A DNA stretch of 6,703 nucleotides, taken from the NCBI GenBank assembly GCA_003543035.1, contig DPJL01000350.1:1-6703 (forward strand). The letters are read 5' to 3'. Positions 1 to 6,022 of the stretch are shown here, one piece after another (the stretch's first letter is position 1; the number at the start of each line of letters is the position of its first letter). Origin of the DNA: Micromonosporaceae bacterium (GTDB taxonomy: Bacteria; Actinomycetota; Actinomycetes; Mycobacteriales; Micromonosporaceae). The notes under the pieces were generated by a model. That model was not told the DNA's origin. It made no database searches and worked only from the letters and a program-made list of their open reading frames with translations. Both the position numbers and the translations under genes were made by a program.

Positions 1-621
1 CTCGACCCGCTTTGTGCCCCCGGCCGGCTCGCCCCAGCTGATCCGGCCGGTGACGACCGCACCGCCGGGCAGCGTCGCGCCGACGCCCTGACTGAGATCT
101 GCCGCTACACCCTGGCAGGAGGCGAGCTGCCCGACAATGGCGGCGACCGGCCGCAGGTGGTCGTGACGATGAACTTCGACGACCTCGCCGTCAAGCTAGG
201 TGCGGGGATGCTCGACACCGGCGGCATGCTCGCTCCCGAGTCGGTGCGGCGTCTGGCTTGTGACGCCGCGCTACTCCCCGCCGTCCTCGGCGGACAAGGA
301 CAAGTCTTGGACGTCGGCCGGGAACGACGCCTGTTCACCGGACCCCTACGCCGCGCCCTCGTCCTACGCGACGGCGGATGCGCCTTCCCCGGCTGTGATC
401 GCCCACCCCGCTGGACCGACGGACATCATGTGCAGCATTGGGTTGACGGAGGCGCCACCTCCTTAGATAACGCGGTGTTGTTGTGCGGGTATCACCACCG
501 GCTCATCCACCGCAACGAATGGCAAGTCCGCATCGCAGGAGACGGACTCCCCGAATTCCTCCCACCCCACTACATGGGCCAACAGACACCCCGCCGAAAC
601 ACCTACCACAGGCGAACATAG
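1..621 (+). CDS. DUF222 / HNH endonuclease domain protein (13E12 repeat family), 5' partial
   Basis: The reading frame is open from the first base, so the N-terminal part lies outside the window; 206 residues remain. The first ~115 residues match the end of a DUF222 region, with the family-typical segments RTAGQRRADAL and VRRLACDAALLP. A zinc-supported HNH module follows: Cys127-x4-Cys132 (CAFPGC), the His142-His143 pair in DGHHVQHW, Asn157 in SLDNAVLLC, Cys162 and His165/His166. The four Cys/His positions are those expected to hold structural zinc; His143 and Asn157 fit the nuclease ββα-metal core. The family is multicopy in mycobacteria and relatives. Its biological role is not established, though a DNA-cleaving or mobile function is often assumed. 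No inactivating lesion is seen in the visible part. One rare TTA leucine codon lies at 463-465. The stop TAG at 619-621 is 17 nt before the likely ATG of the next gene, so read-through transcription into it is possible. Confidence 0.9.
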   Translation, partial: LDPLCAPGRLAPADPAGDDRTAGQRRADALTEICRYTLAGGELPDNGGDRPQVVVTMNFDDLAVKLGAGMLDTGGMLAPESVRRLACDAALLPAVLGGQGQVLDVGRERRLFTGPLRRALVLRDGGCAFPGCDRPPRWTDGHHVQHWVDGGATSLDNAVLLCGYHHRLIHRNEWQVRIAGDGLPEFLPPHYMGQQTPRRNTYHRRT

Positions 622-638
622 GGGAGTCAGTGCTAGAC

Positions 639-1160
639 ATGGGCATGGGAGTGGTGATTCGGGGGCGGCAAGCAGACGAGCTGGAAGAGTGCGTTGCGCT
701 GCTTGCGTTGGTGCACAAGGCCGACGGCTATCCTTCGAACTGGCCCGCGGATCCGGCTCGATGGCTCACGCCCCGAGGCATGCGCGAGGCGTGGGTCGCG
801 GTGACGGGCGGGGCGCAGATCGTCGGTCATGTCATGGTGCGCAACGTAAGGGGCGACGAGCGCGCCATCAGTGTCAGCCGTTTCTGCGTGTCACCGCACT
901 TTCGGGGACAAGGTCTCGGGATCAAGATGCTTGACCGGGCAAGGGAATGGGCGGCGGAACGTGGGCGGCTGCTTGTGCTCGAGGTGGATTCGGGTGCGGT
1001 GGCGGCTGTCCGGCTGTATGAACGGGAAGGCTGGCGGCGCACCGGCTCGTACCTCGCCGACTGGACAACGCCTCAGGGCAAGCCGGTGACCATGCTCCGC
1101 TACACGCATATTCCGGTGGACCACCACATCGGACCGGCCCAGCCTGCGCCCTATGGATGA
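639..1160 (+). CDS. GNAT family N-acetyltransferase
   Basis: Predicted cytoplasmic acetyl-CoA-dependent N-acyltransferase of about 173 residues, a normal size for a single GNAT domain. Motif A is clear: the β4 strand ISVSRFCVSP is followed by Arg-Gly-Gln-Gly-Leu-Gly (residues 89-94 from this start), the pyrophosphate-binding loop. Motif B follows as LEVDSGAVAAVRLYEREGW, the usual V-x-(N/S)-x2-A-x2-LYE-x2-GF/W pattern. The N-terminal part, with HKADGYPSNWPADP, resembles an actinobacterial GNAT subgroup of unknown substrate, so no substrate is assigned. Start choice: the frame is open back to 483, but that part is a shadow of the HNH gene. GGGGAG at 621-626 lies 12 nt before ATG 639 and only 3 nt before an in-frame GTG at 630; ATG 645 is also possible. 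The gene overlaps the next one by 8 nt, suggesting co-translation. Confidence 0.85.
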   Translation: MGMGVVIRGRQADELEECVALLALVHKADGYPSNWPADPARWLTPRGMREAWVAVTGGAQIVGHVMVRNVRGDERAISVSRFCVSPHFRGQGLGIKMLDRAREWAAERGRLLVLEVDSGAVAAVRLYEREGWRRTGSYLADWTTPQGKPVTMLRYTHIPVDHHIGPAQPAPYG

Positions 1161-1623
1161 CAGCGATATCGGGGAGCGCGAGATACTTCTGCGCTACCTC
1201 AACAAAATGCGTGTCGCGGTGGTGCGGGCGTCTGAGGGGCTGACCGACAAGCAGCAGCGCACCCCTGGTGTGCCGTCCGGGACAAACCTCCTTGGCCTCA
1301 TTCAGCACCTCACCGGGGTGGAGAAGCATTGGTTCCAATGGGTGTTCCTGGGCCAGGACTGCGACACCAACGACTCTATGGACGTGCCCGCCCAGGTGAC
1401 CCATGATGAGGTCGTGGCCGCCTACCGGCAAGCATGCGCCCGAAGCGACGAGATCGTGTATGCCTGCCCTGACCTGTCCATGATGGCCAAGCGAGCCAAT
1501 CCAGGCGAGGACTACAAGTGCTCGCTACGCAGGATCGTGGCGCACATGATCGAGGAGACCGGGCGCCACGCCGGTCACGCCGACATCCTGCGTGAGCTGA
1601 TCGACGGCGCGACCGACCTGTGA
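1153..1623 (+). CDS. DinB superfamily protein, DUF664 (mini-circle) type
   Basis: 156 residues, full length for the family, which forms a four-helix bundle that normally holds one divalent metal through three histidines. His52 sits in LIQHLTGVEKHW at the end of helix 2, and the C-terminal helix carries HMIEETGRHAGHADILRE (His131, His139, His142), the signature of DUF664 proteins. Which of the last three are ligands I cannot decide from sequence. DinB-like proteins include thiol transferases that use bacillithiol or mycothiol, so a mycothiol-dependent detoxification role is conceivable in an actinobacterium, but nothing here proves it. The start ATG lies inside the end of the GNAT gene (ATGGATGA, 8-nt overlap) and has no good Shine-Dalgarno of its own, which favours translational coupling. 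An imperfect 13-nt tandem duplication straddles the stop codon. Confidence 0.88.
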   Translation: MDDSDIGEREILLRYLNKMRVAVVRASEGLTDKQQRTPGVPSGTNLLGLIQHLTGVEKHWFQWVFLGQDCDTNDSMDVPAQVTHDEVVAAYRQACARSDEIVYACPDLSMMAKRANPGEDYKCSLRRIVAHMIEETGRHAGHADILRELIDGATDL

Positions 1624-1640
1624 AAAGGACCTGTGAAACA
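1615..1640 (+). repeat. 13-nt imperfect tandem duplication over the DinB stop codon
   Basis: GACCTGTGAAAAG (1615-1627) is followed directly by GACCTGTGAAACA (1628-1640): 11 of 13 positions match and the first 11 are identical. The first copy contains the TGA stop of the DinB gene. It looks like a replication-slippage duplication in the 24-nt gap between two convergent genes. No function is claimed. Confidence 0.7.
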
Positions 1641-1647
1641 GCATGCC

Positions 1648-2946
1648 TTAGGCGACCAGAGTGGCGGCGCGAGCGGCCAGGCCGATCCCGACGATGAGCA
1701 CTAGACCGCCTGTGGCATAAGGAGTTGCGGGAGCGAGCCGGGTCAGCCGTTGCCATCGCCCGTGCAGCCGATCGCGCACCTTGAGCAGGGTGAGCCCGGC
1801 GATCGTGAGGGTGCCGGCCATCCCGAGTCCGTAGGCGAGGACCAGGAGTACGCCGAAACCAGTGCGGCCCAAGGCGATAGCGCCGAGCAACACAATCAGC
1901 GCGGATGGGCTGGGCACGAGACCGCCCGCGATACCGAGCGCGGTCAGGTTTGCACGATGGTGGCGAGTATGGCTGTGGTCGTGATGATGGTCATGGTGAT
2001 GGTGGTGCTGATGAATGGGCCGCCGCAGGGTGGTGAAGAGCATGAAGCCGCCGACGGCCATGACGAGCGCGCCGCTGGCGATGCCGAGCCAGCCGAGCAC
2101 AGTCTCCCCGGCGAGACTGGCCGCCCCGGTGAGCAGCAGCCCGAGAACGAGCACGCCGCCGGTGTGGGTCGCGGTCACGGTGGCACCGACCATCAGAGCA
2201 TCGCGAGGGCGCCCGGCGCGACCGGCCAGATAGATTGCCATGACCGTCTTGCCATGACCCGGCAACGCCGCGTGCCCGGCGCCGAGCACCATCGCGAGCA
2301 GGACAGCGAGCAGACCGACGAGCGGAGTCAAACCCTTGTCGCCCACCGTGTTCTGGAGCCATTGTTCGGCGTGGGCAAAGACCCCCTCCTTGCTGGTACC
2401 AACGGAAGCCACGGCGTCGTTCGAAGAAAAGCCGGGAGTGGTGCGAAGGTGAGCGGAGCGGACATCCAGCGGCGAGCTGAGGAGGTCGTCGGGGTAGGAG
2501 CGGAGTTGGTTGGTGACACTCGCCGAGGGGAGACCGGTGACTGCCACGCCCTCGCCGGTGGCGGTCAGCTCGCGCCAGCCAAGCCGTTCGGGCAGATAGC
2601 CGTTGACGATCTCCACATCCGTTGGGCGGTCGAGTGTTGCGGGTGCGGTGAGCTCGCAGGTGAGGCGAGTGGTGTCAAGCCCGGCGGCGCCCGGTTCTCG
2701 GTCGAGGCGCGTGGAAGCAACTGTCCAATGCAGACGTATGCCGTCGACGGTTACGGCTACGTCCCGGGCGAGATCGTTGCAGGATGGGGTGAACTGAAGC
2801 GTTGGCAGCTCGGCAAGGTCGACGATCGCGACCGCCGCCACGCGATCCGGGTACAGGGACAGCGAGACGAGCTGGTTGACCGAGAAGTTGCCGAGCGGAT
2901 GCGCTGGTACCAACGCCATCGCGGCACTCAACACGACACCGATCAT
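1648..2946 (-). CDS. NicO/RcnA-like nickel-cobalt transporter with N-terminal extracytoplasmic domain and His-rich loop
   Basis: 432-residue membrane protein of the NicO (RcnA/HupE-like) superfamily. A short hydrophobic leader ends ALVPA, followed by HPLGNFSVNQ. An extracytoplasmic domain runs to about residue 200, with just two cysteines (56 and 97) that could form a disulfide. About six membrane segments follow, near 206-222, 248-272, 284-306, 333-358, 362-385 and 408-430. Transport motifs are His225-x5-His231 in HAALPGHGKT, His261 in TATHTGG, and GGLVPSPSAL. Between TM3 and TM4, residues 312-330 hold 13 histidines and 2 aspartates, typical of metal-loading loops in this family. The start is well supported by AGGAGG 7 nt upstream. 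It overlaps the TPR gene as ATGA, so translation is probably coupled. Oddly, the leader has no basic n-region. Import or export, and Ni versus Co, cannot be decided from sequence; annotation pipelines may also call it a sulfite-exporter-like or HupE protein. Confidence 0.85.
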   Translation of the reverse strand: MIGVVLSAAMALVPAHPLGNFSVNQLVSLSLYPDRVAAVAIVDLAELPTLQFTPSCNDLARDVAVTVDGIRLHWTVASTRLDREPGAAGLDTTRLTCELTAPATLDRPTDVEIVNGYLPERLGWRELTATGEGVAVTGLPSASVTNQLRSYPDDLLSSPLDVRSAHLRTTPGFSSNDAVASVGTSKEGVFAHAEQWLQNTVGDKGLTPLVGLLAVLLAMVLGAGHAALPGHGKTVMAIYLAGRAGRPRDALMVGATVTATHTGGVLVLGLLLTGAASLAGETVLGWLGIASGALVMAVGGFMLFTTLRRPIHQHHHHHDHHHDHSHTRHHRANLTALGIAGGLVPSPSALIVLLGAIALGRTGFGVLLVLAYGLGMAGTLTIAGLTLLKVRDRLHGRWQRLTRLAPATPYATGGLVLIVGIGLAARAATLVA

Positions 2947-4067
2947 GGTTGGGCCTCCTGAATGGCGTGCAGATGGGCAAGGTATCCGCGGTGGCGGATG
3001 CCGTTGGCAGTGGCACGTTGGGCAAAGACGAGTGCTTCGGAGTCGCGCCCGGCGAGGTGCAGCGACCAGCCGAGCAGATCAGCGACATCGGTGTGTTTGC
3101 GACGCTGCCACTCTGCTTCGCACAACCGAACGGCGGCAAGGTAATCCCCGCGCGCGATAGCGACCTCGGCCGCGGCGAGGTCGTCGGCTCCGCCGTTCGC
3201 GGCGAGCAGGGCCAGAGTCGCATCGGCGATCGCGAGTTGTTCGGCGGCCTGAGCCGGCGGAAGCAGCATGGCGAATTCGGCGAGCAGGGAAGGCGTGGGA
3301 TGGGTCGCGCTCAGTGAGGCGTACGTTGCGAGCGCGCGAGACGTGTGTCCCTGCGCGACGTCAACTCTGGCCAGCCCTAGTTGACTCCCAGCGCGAAGGT
3401 ACTCGGCGCGAGCAGTCACCAGATCGTTCTCGTGCCAGGCGAGGTCGCCCAACTGTCCGTGCACGAAGGAAGCGTTGGCACCATTGGCATCGCGTAGCGC
3501 GCGGGTCCAAAGGCCACGAGCCTCGGCGGCCCGGCCATGTTGCTCCAAGTCATATGCCGCACGGGAAAGGGCGGGCAGGCCCGGGTCGAGATCGAGCATC
3601 CGCTGTACTGCGTCGGTGGCCGCATCCGCCTCGCCGAGTTGGGTGAGCGCGTCTGCGAGCACGCCGTATGCGGTGGCACTGTGCGGGTTGAGCGCGAGCG
3701 CCTCGCGGGCAAGTCGGGCCGCGTCTGCGAAGTCGTGGCGGGAGTTGGCCAACGATCCGAGACCAGATAGCGCATCGGCGTTGGCTCGCAACTGTTGAGA
3801 GCGCGTCAATGCGGCTTCGGCCCGTTGGTAAAGCGTGGGATTGCCGGTGACTCGCGCCTGCTCCACATAGGACACTCCGAGCGAAGCCCATGTCACCCAA
3901 TCCCCGGGCAACCGTGCGAGTCGTTGCTGCGCCCGGTCAATCGAGGCTGCCAATGGATCGCGCGGCTTTGCCGGGTACTCGCCAAATGGGGTTGAAGGGG
4001 CTAACGCGCCGCTCACCAGGAGCAGCGCGGCGGCCGTGAGGACCACGGCCGCTGCGCGCTTGAACAT
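2943..4067 (-). CDS. Exported tetratricopeptide-repeat protein
   Basis: 374 residues. Residues 1-23 form a signal peptide or anchor: MFKR, then a hydrophobic stretch ending SGALA. The ALA site would be followed by Pro24, which signal peptidase I dislikes, so the protein may stay anchored or be cut elsewhere. There is no lipobox. From about residue 50 to the end it is helical and Ala/Leu-rich, with degenerate TPRs. The clearest are around 95-130 (ALSGLGSLANSRHDFADAAR) and 130-163 (AYGVLADALTQLGEADAA); weaker ones continue to the C-terminus (ADLLGWSLHLAGRDSEALVF). TPRs are protein-binding scaffolds, so an adaptor role on the outer face of the membrane, linking the products of its two neighbours, is a reasonable inference. 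It starts 3 nt after the DUF4331 stop with an ideal Shine-Dalgarno and overlaps the transporter start. No catalytic motif is visible and the specific function is unknown. Confidence 0.85.
   Translation of the reverse strand: MFKRAAAVVLTAAALLLVSGALAPSTPFGEYPAKPRDPLAASIDRAQQRLARLPGDWVTWASLGVSYVEQARVTGNPTLYQRAEAALTRSQQLRANADALSGLGSLANSRHDFADAARLAREALALNPHSATAYGVLADALTQLGEADAATDAVQRMLDLDPGLPALSRAAYDLEQHGRAAEARGLWTRALRDANGANASFVHGQLGDLAWHENDLVTARAEYLRAGSQLGLARVDVAQGHTSRALATYASLSATHPTPSLLAEFAMLLPPAQAAEQLAIADATLALLAANGGADDLAAAEVAIARGDYLAAVRLCEAEWQRRKHTDVADLLGWSLHLAGRDSEALVFAQRATANGIRHRGYLAHLHAIQEAQP
2954..2959 (-). promoter_or_regulatory. Shine-Dalgarno of the transporter gene
   Basis: AGGAGG on the minus strand, 7 nt before ATG 2946-2944. 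It lies inside the last codons of the TPR gene and fixes the transporter start. Together with the ATGA overlap it suggests re-initiation by ribosomes finishing the TPR gene. Confidence 0.85.
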
Positions 4068-4070
4068 TTA

Positions 4071-5633
4071 TCAGCCCTCCGATGGCCGGCGGCGCCGCCA
4101 CCAGCCGATAAACAGAAGCAGCCCAAGGATTCCGGCAAGTGAGGCGGCCAGAACGGCCACCGTGTTGCTGGTATCCATGCCCATGACGGTGGATGCCTTA
4201 GGTGCGAGTGACGGGGTGGGAGAGGCCTGAGCGCCTCCACCGCGAGTCGCATTTGGCAGTGCCACGTAAGGGAAGGTGGTGCCGAAGGCGTTCTCGTTGG
4301 AGTCCACCTTGTCCCCGGCGGCAAGCGCATCGACTAGCTTGCCGGTCTGCGCGGCACCCGCGAGCGCCTGCAGCCCGATGTCGACCACGTCGTCGGTCAG
4401 CCGGCGACCGTTCGGGAAGCCTTGCAGGTCACCACCGATCACACCAAGCCGATTTGGCGTCCCCGCCTGCGGCACATTGAGATTGAGCCGCAACATCTCC
4501 GACGCTTGGAACTTGGCCGGGTCGACATCGGCATTGTTGAGCTGTGAGTTGAGATCGGCCTTGATCGGCCCGTTGGCCTTGGTGGTGATGCCGGTCAAGA
4601 AGATCTCCACCAGATCGTTGCGGGGAGCGGCCGGTGCGGGCAGTTTGTAAATGGCCTCAAGCAGTTTCGGCACTTCGGGATCGGTCACTCGCGCGACGAT
4701 CTGAGGATTCTTTGCATCCTGGTCCGGTCGGGAGGCATTAAAAGCATCCTTCAATCCGGCGGGTACCACGACCTCGTTCACCAATGGATTGCCCAGCCGT
4801 GACACCTGGACCCCGTCGGAGCCCGGCGCATTGCCGACCCGGCCGGACAGACGCACAGGCGTGCGCTCGGTGGTGGTCCAGATGCCGATCACCGGGTTGC
4901 GAGCGGCGTCCTCCTTGAGCGCCACGTCCTTGAACGGCACCTCCAGCGCGATGGTGTTGACGTTGTATCCGGCCAGGGTGTCGCGGCCGGTCTCGCTCAG
5001 ATCCCCGCCGTAGAGCAGGTCGAAGATCCGCAGATCGAGGAAGAACGGGTCGTCGGCCTGACCGGCGAAGGTGCGCCAGCCCCCGGGCAGAGTGTTGGTG
5101 GCCTGCGTGCGTAGAGCACCGTAGTCGGGCATGGAGGCGTTGCCGATGCGGGATGGGGCAACGGCGACTCCGGTGGCCCGGGTCTTGAACGGCGCCCCAT
5201 TGAACGAGGACTCGAGCGTGTAGGTCTGGCGGAACAACAGGTTCTCGTCGTCCAGCGACGTCACCGGCCCGTTGTTGTAGAGGAAGGTGTTGTTGCCGCG
5301 CTTATCGACATTGGCGAAGGTGTACCTGAACCTGGCGTCGGCCCGAGCATCGCCGTCACTGTCCACGTTGATCAGATAAGCGGCGTCGGTGGCGAAGGGA
5401 TAGAAGTTGGGCCCACCGTCCGGATCCTCGAACGGCACCCAGTTGGCGATGAAGCTGACGAAGCCGGGCCGATCCGGGCTGACGAAGGCGTAGAGGTCGG
5501 TGTTGTCGGCCGCCGGATCCATGGCGATCAGCGGTGCCTCGCGGTGACTTGAGGCGACCGAGCCGGACGGTCCCAGTGCATAGGTGGCCGCCACCAGGGC
5601 GACCGCGGCAAAGATGGTGAGAGGCTTTCTCAT
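4071..5633 (-). CDS. DUF4331 family surface protein with C-terminal membrane anchor
   Basis: 520 residues. An N-terminal signal peptide (MRKP, then a hydrophobic stretch to about residue 20) ends GPSGSVA, a plausible signal peptidase site with Ser at -3 and Ala at -1. Immediately after come SSHREAPLIAMDPAADNTDLYAF (residues 28 onward) and DPDGGPNFYPF, the hallmark start of DUF4331. The body extends to about residue 460, followed by a Ser/Pro/Thr/Ala-rich linker (~463-489), a single membrane span at ~491-512 and the cytoplasmic tail RRRRPSEG. The protein is thus predicted to be tethered outside the cell. I saw no cysteine and no sortase LPxTG motif. The biochemical function of DUF4331 is unknown to me. 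It is the first gene of the tight three-gene unit with the TPR protein and NicO transporter. Its own Shine-Dalgarno is weak (CCGGGG just before ATG). If cleavage occurs after Ala27, the mature protein begins Ser-Ser-His. Confidence 0.88.
   Translation of the reverse strand: MRKPLTIFAAVALVAATYALGPSGSVASSHREAPLIAMDPAADNTDLYAFVSPDRPGFVSFIANWVPFEDPDGGPNFYPFATDAAYLINVDSDGDARADARFRYTFANVDKRGNNTFLYNNGPVTSLDDENLLFRQTYTLESSFNGAPFKTRATGVAVAPSRIGNASMPDYGALRTQATNTLPGGWRTFAGQADDPFFLDLRIFDLLYGGDLSETGRDTLAGYNVNTIALEVPFKDVALKEDAARNPVIGIWTTTERTPVRLSGRVGNAPGSDGVQVSRLGNPLVNEVVVPAGLKDAFNASRPDQDAKNPQIVARVTDPEVPKLLEAIYKLPAPAAPRNDLVEIFLTGITTKANGPIKADLNSQLNNADVDPAKFQASEMLRLNLNVPQAGTPNRLGVIGGDLQGFPNGRRLTDDVVDIGLQALAGAAQTGKLVDALAAGDKVDSNENAFGTTFPYVALPNATRGGGAQASPTPSLAPKASTVMGMDTSNTVAVLAASLAGILGLLLFIGWWRRRRPSEG
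4075..4080 (-). promoter_or_regulatory. Shine-Dalgarno of the TPR gene
   Basis: GGAGGG on the minus strand, 7 nt before ATG 4067-4065. It overlaps the last codons of the DUF4331 gene, and the stop TGA lies between it and the start in the arrangement GGAGGGCTGATAAATG. It fixes the start and supports one polycistronic message. Confidence 0.85.
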
Positions 5634-5675
5634 GCCCCGGTTTCGGAGCCGAGTGCGGACAAAGATGGGTCGCTG
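5634..5675 (-). other. Short gap between dehydratase and DUF4331 genes
   Basis: 42 nt between two genes on the same strand. I see no terminator with a U-tract and no convincing -35/-10 pair. Either the dehydratase message runs on into the DUF4331 unit, or a promoter lies inside the dehydratase gene. Confidence 0.4.
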
Positions 5676-5999
5676 TCAGATGGGCGTCGCAGGCCCATCC
5701 GAATCGCCCGCGGTTTCGAAGTTCAAAATCGCGTCGATGAGCTCGGCCAGATCGATGTCCTTCTGCGTCACGCCGCCTTCAGAGTGCGTGGACAGGGTGA
5801 ACGTGAGGGTCCGCCAGCGGATGTCGATGTCGGGATGGTGGTCGATGGCTTCGGCCACCACAGCTATCCGATCCACGGTTTCGATCGCCTGCGGGAAGCT
5901 GCCGAGGTCGACCTTGCGGGTGATCGCGCCGGTGCCGCCGGACCAGCCGTCCAAACTGCGCAGTGCATCTTGGACCTGCTCAGCGTCTAGAAGTGCCAT
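5676..5999 (-). CDS. 4a-hydroxytetrahydrobiopterin dehydratase (pterin-4a-carbinolamine dehydratase)
   Basis: 107 residues, the normal size for this small cytoplasmic enzyme. It removes water from 4a-hydroxytetrahydropterin to give quinonoid dihydropterin, recycling the cofactor after aromatic amino acid hydroxylation. The active-site signature is complete: Glu50-x3-His54-His55-Pro56-Asp57, the strand IDIRWRTLTFTLSTH with His72, then EGGVTQKDIDLAELID with Asp81. These correspond to the three catalytic histidines of the family. The N-terminal LDGW segment is also typical. No aromatic amino acid hydroxylase is visible nearby. In many bacteria the enzyme occurs without one and its partner is unclear. 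The start ATG has no Shine-Dalgarno, but a TAGCCT -10-like box lies 7 nt upstream, consistent with a leaderless transcript. The gene diverges from the HEAT gene and may head the downstream DUF4331 unit. Confidence 0.93.
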   Translation of the reverse strand: MALLDAEQVQDALRSLDGWSGGTGAITRKVDLGSFPQAIETVDRIAVVAEAIDHHPDIDIRWRTLTFTLSTHSEGGVTQKDIDLAELIDAILNFETAGDSDGPATPI

Positions 6000-6022
6000 G
6001 CCGACCAGGCTAGCCTGAACTA
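6000..6022. promoter_or_regulatory. Divergent promoter with 12-bp palindromic overlapping -10 elements
   Basis: The whole gap between the dehydratase ATG (5999) and the HEAT GTG (6023) is 23 nt. It holds the perfect palindrome CAGGCTAGCCTG (6006-6017). Each strand reads TAGCCT, matching the actinobacterial -10 consensus TANNNT: 6011-6016 on plus, 6012-6007 on minus. The box ends 6 nt before the GTG and 7 nt before the ATG, so transcription would start at or next to the start codons in both directions. No clear -35 is seen on either strand. Alternatively, the palindrome could be a repressor site. Confidence 0.45.

Noticed and set aside
483..638. N-terminal extension of the GNAT frame back to ATG 483
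   Set aside because: It lies wholly over the HNH coding sequence, is Pro/Arg/His-rich and unlike GNAT proteins; the motif-bearing part starts after 639.
922..1431. 169-codon minus-strand frame opposite GNAT and DinB
   Set aside because: No recognisable domain, and it crosses two well-supported genes in antisense.
1625..1649. Possible bidirectional terminator between the convergent DinB and transporter genes (AAGG, CTGT, loop GAA, ACAG, CCTT)
   Set aside because: The stem is two 4-bp pieces split by an internal loop, has no T-run, and overlaps the tandem duplication; too weak to annotate.
1957..2013. Triplet-like run as a microsatellite or CRISPR-like repeat
   Set aside because: It is explained by consecutive His and Asp codons of the transporter loop and has no spacer structure.
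1750..2961. A 403-codon open frame on the plus strand opposite the transporter gene
   Set aside because: It is polar, Gly/Glu/Gln-rich, matches no family, and lies in antisense to a gene with clear membrane segments and motifs. Long antisense frames are common in GC-rich coding DNA.
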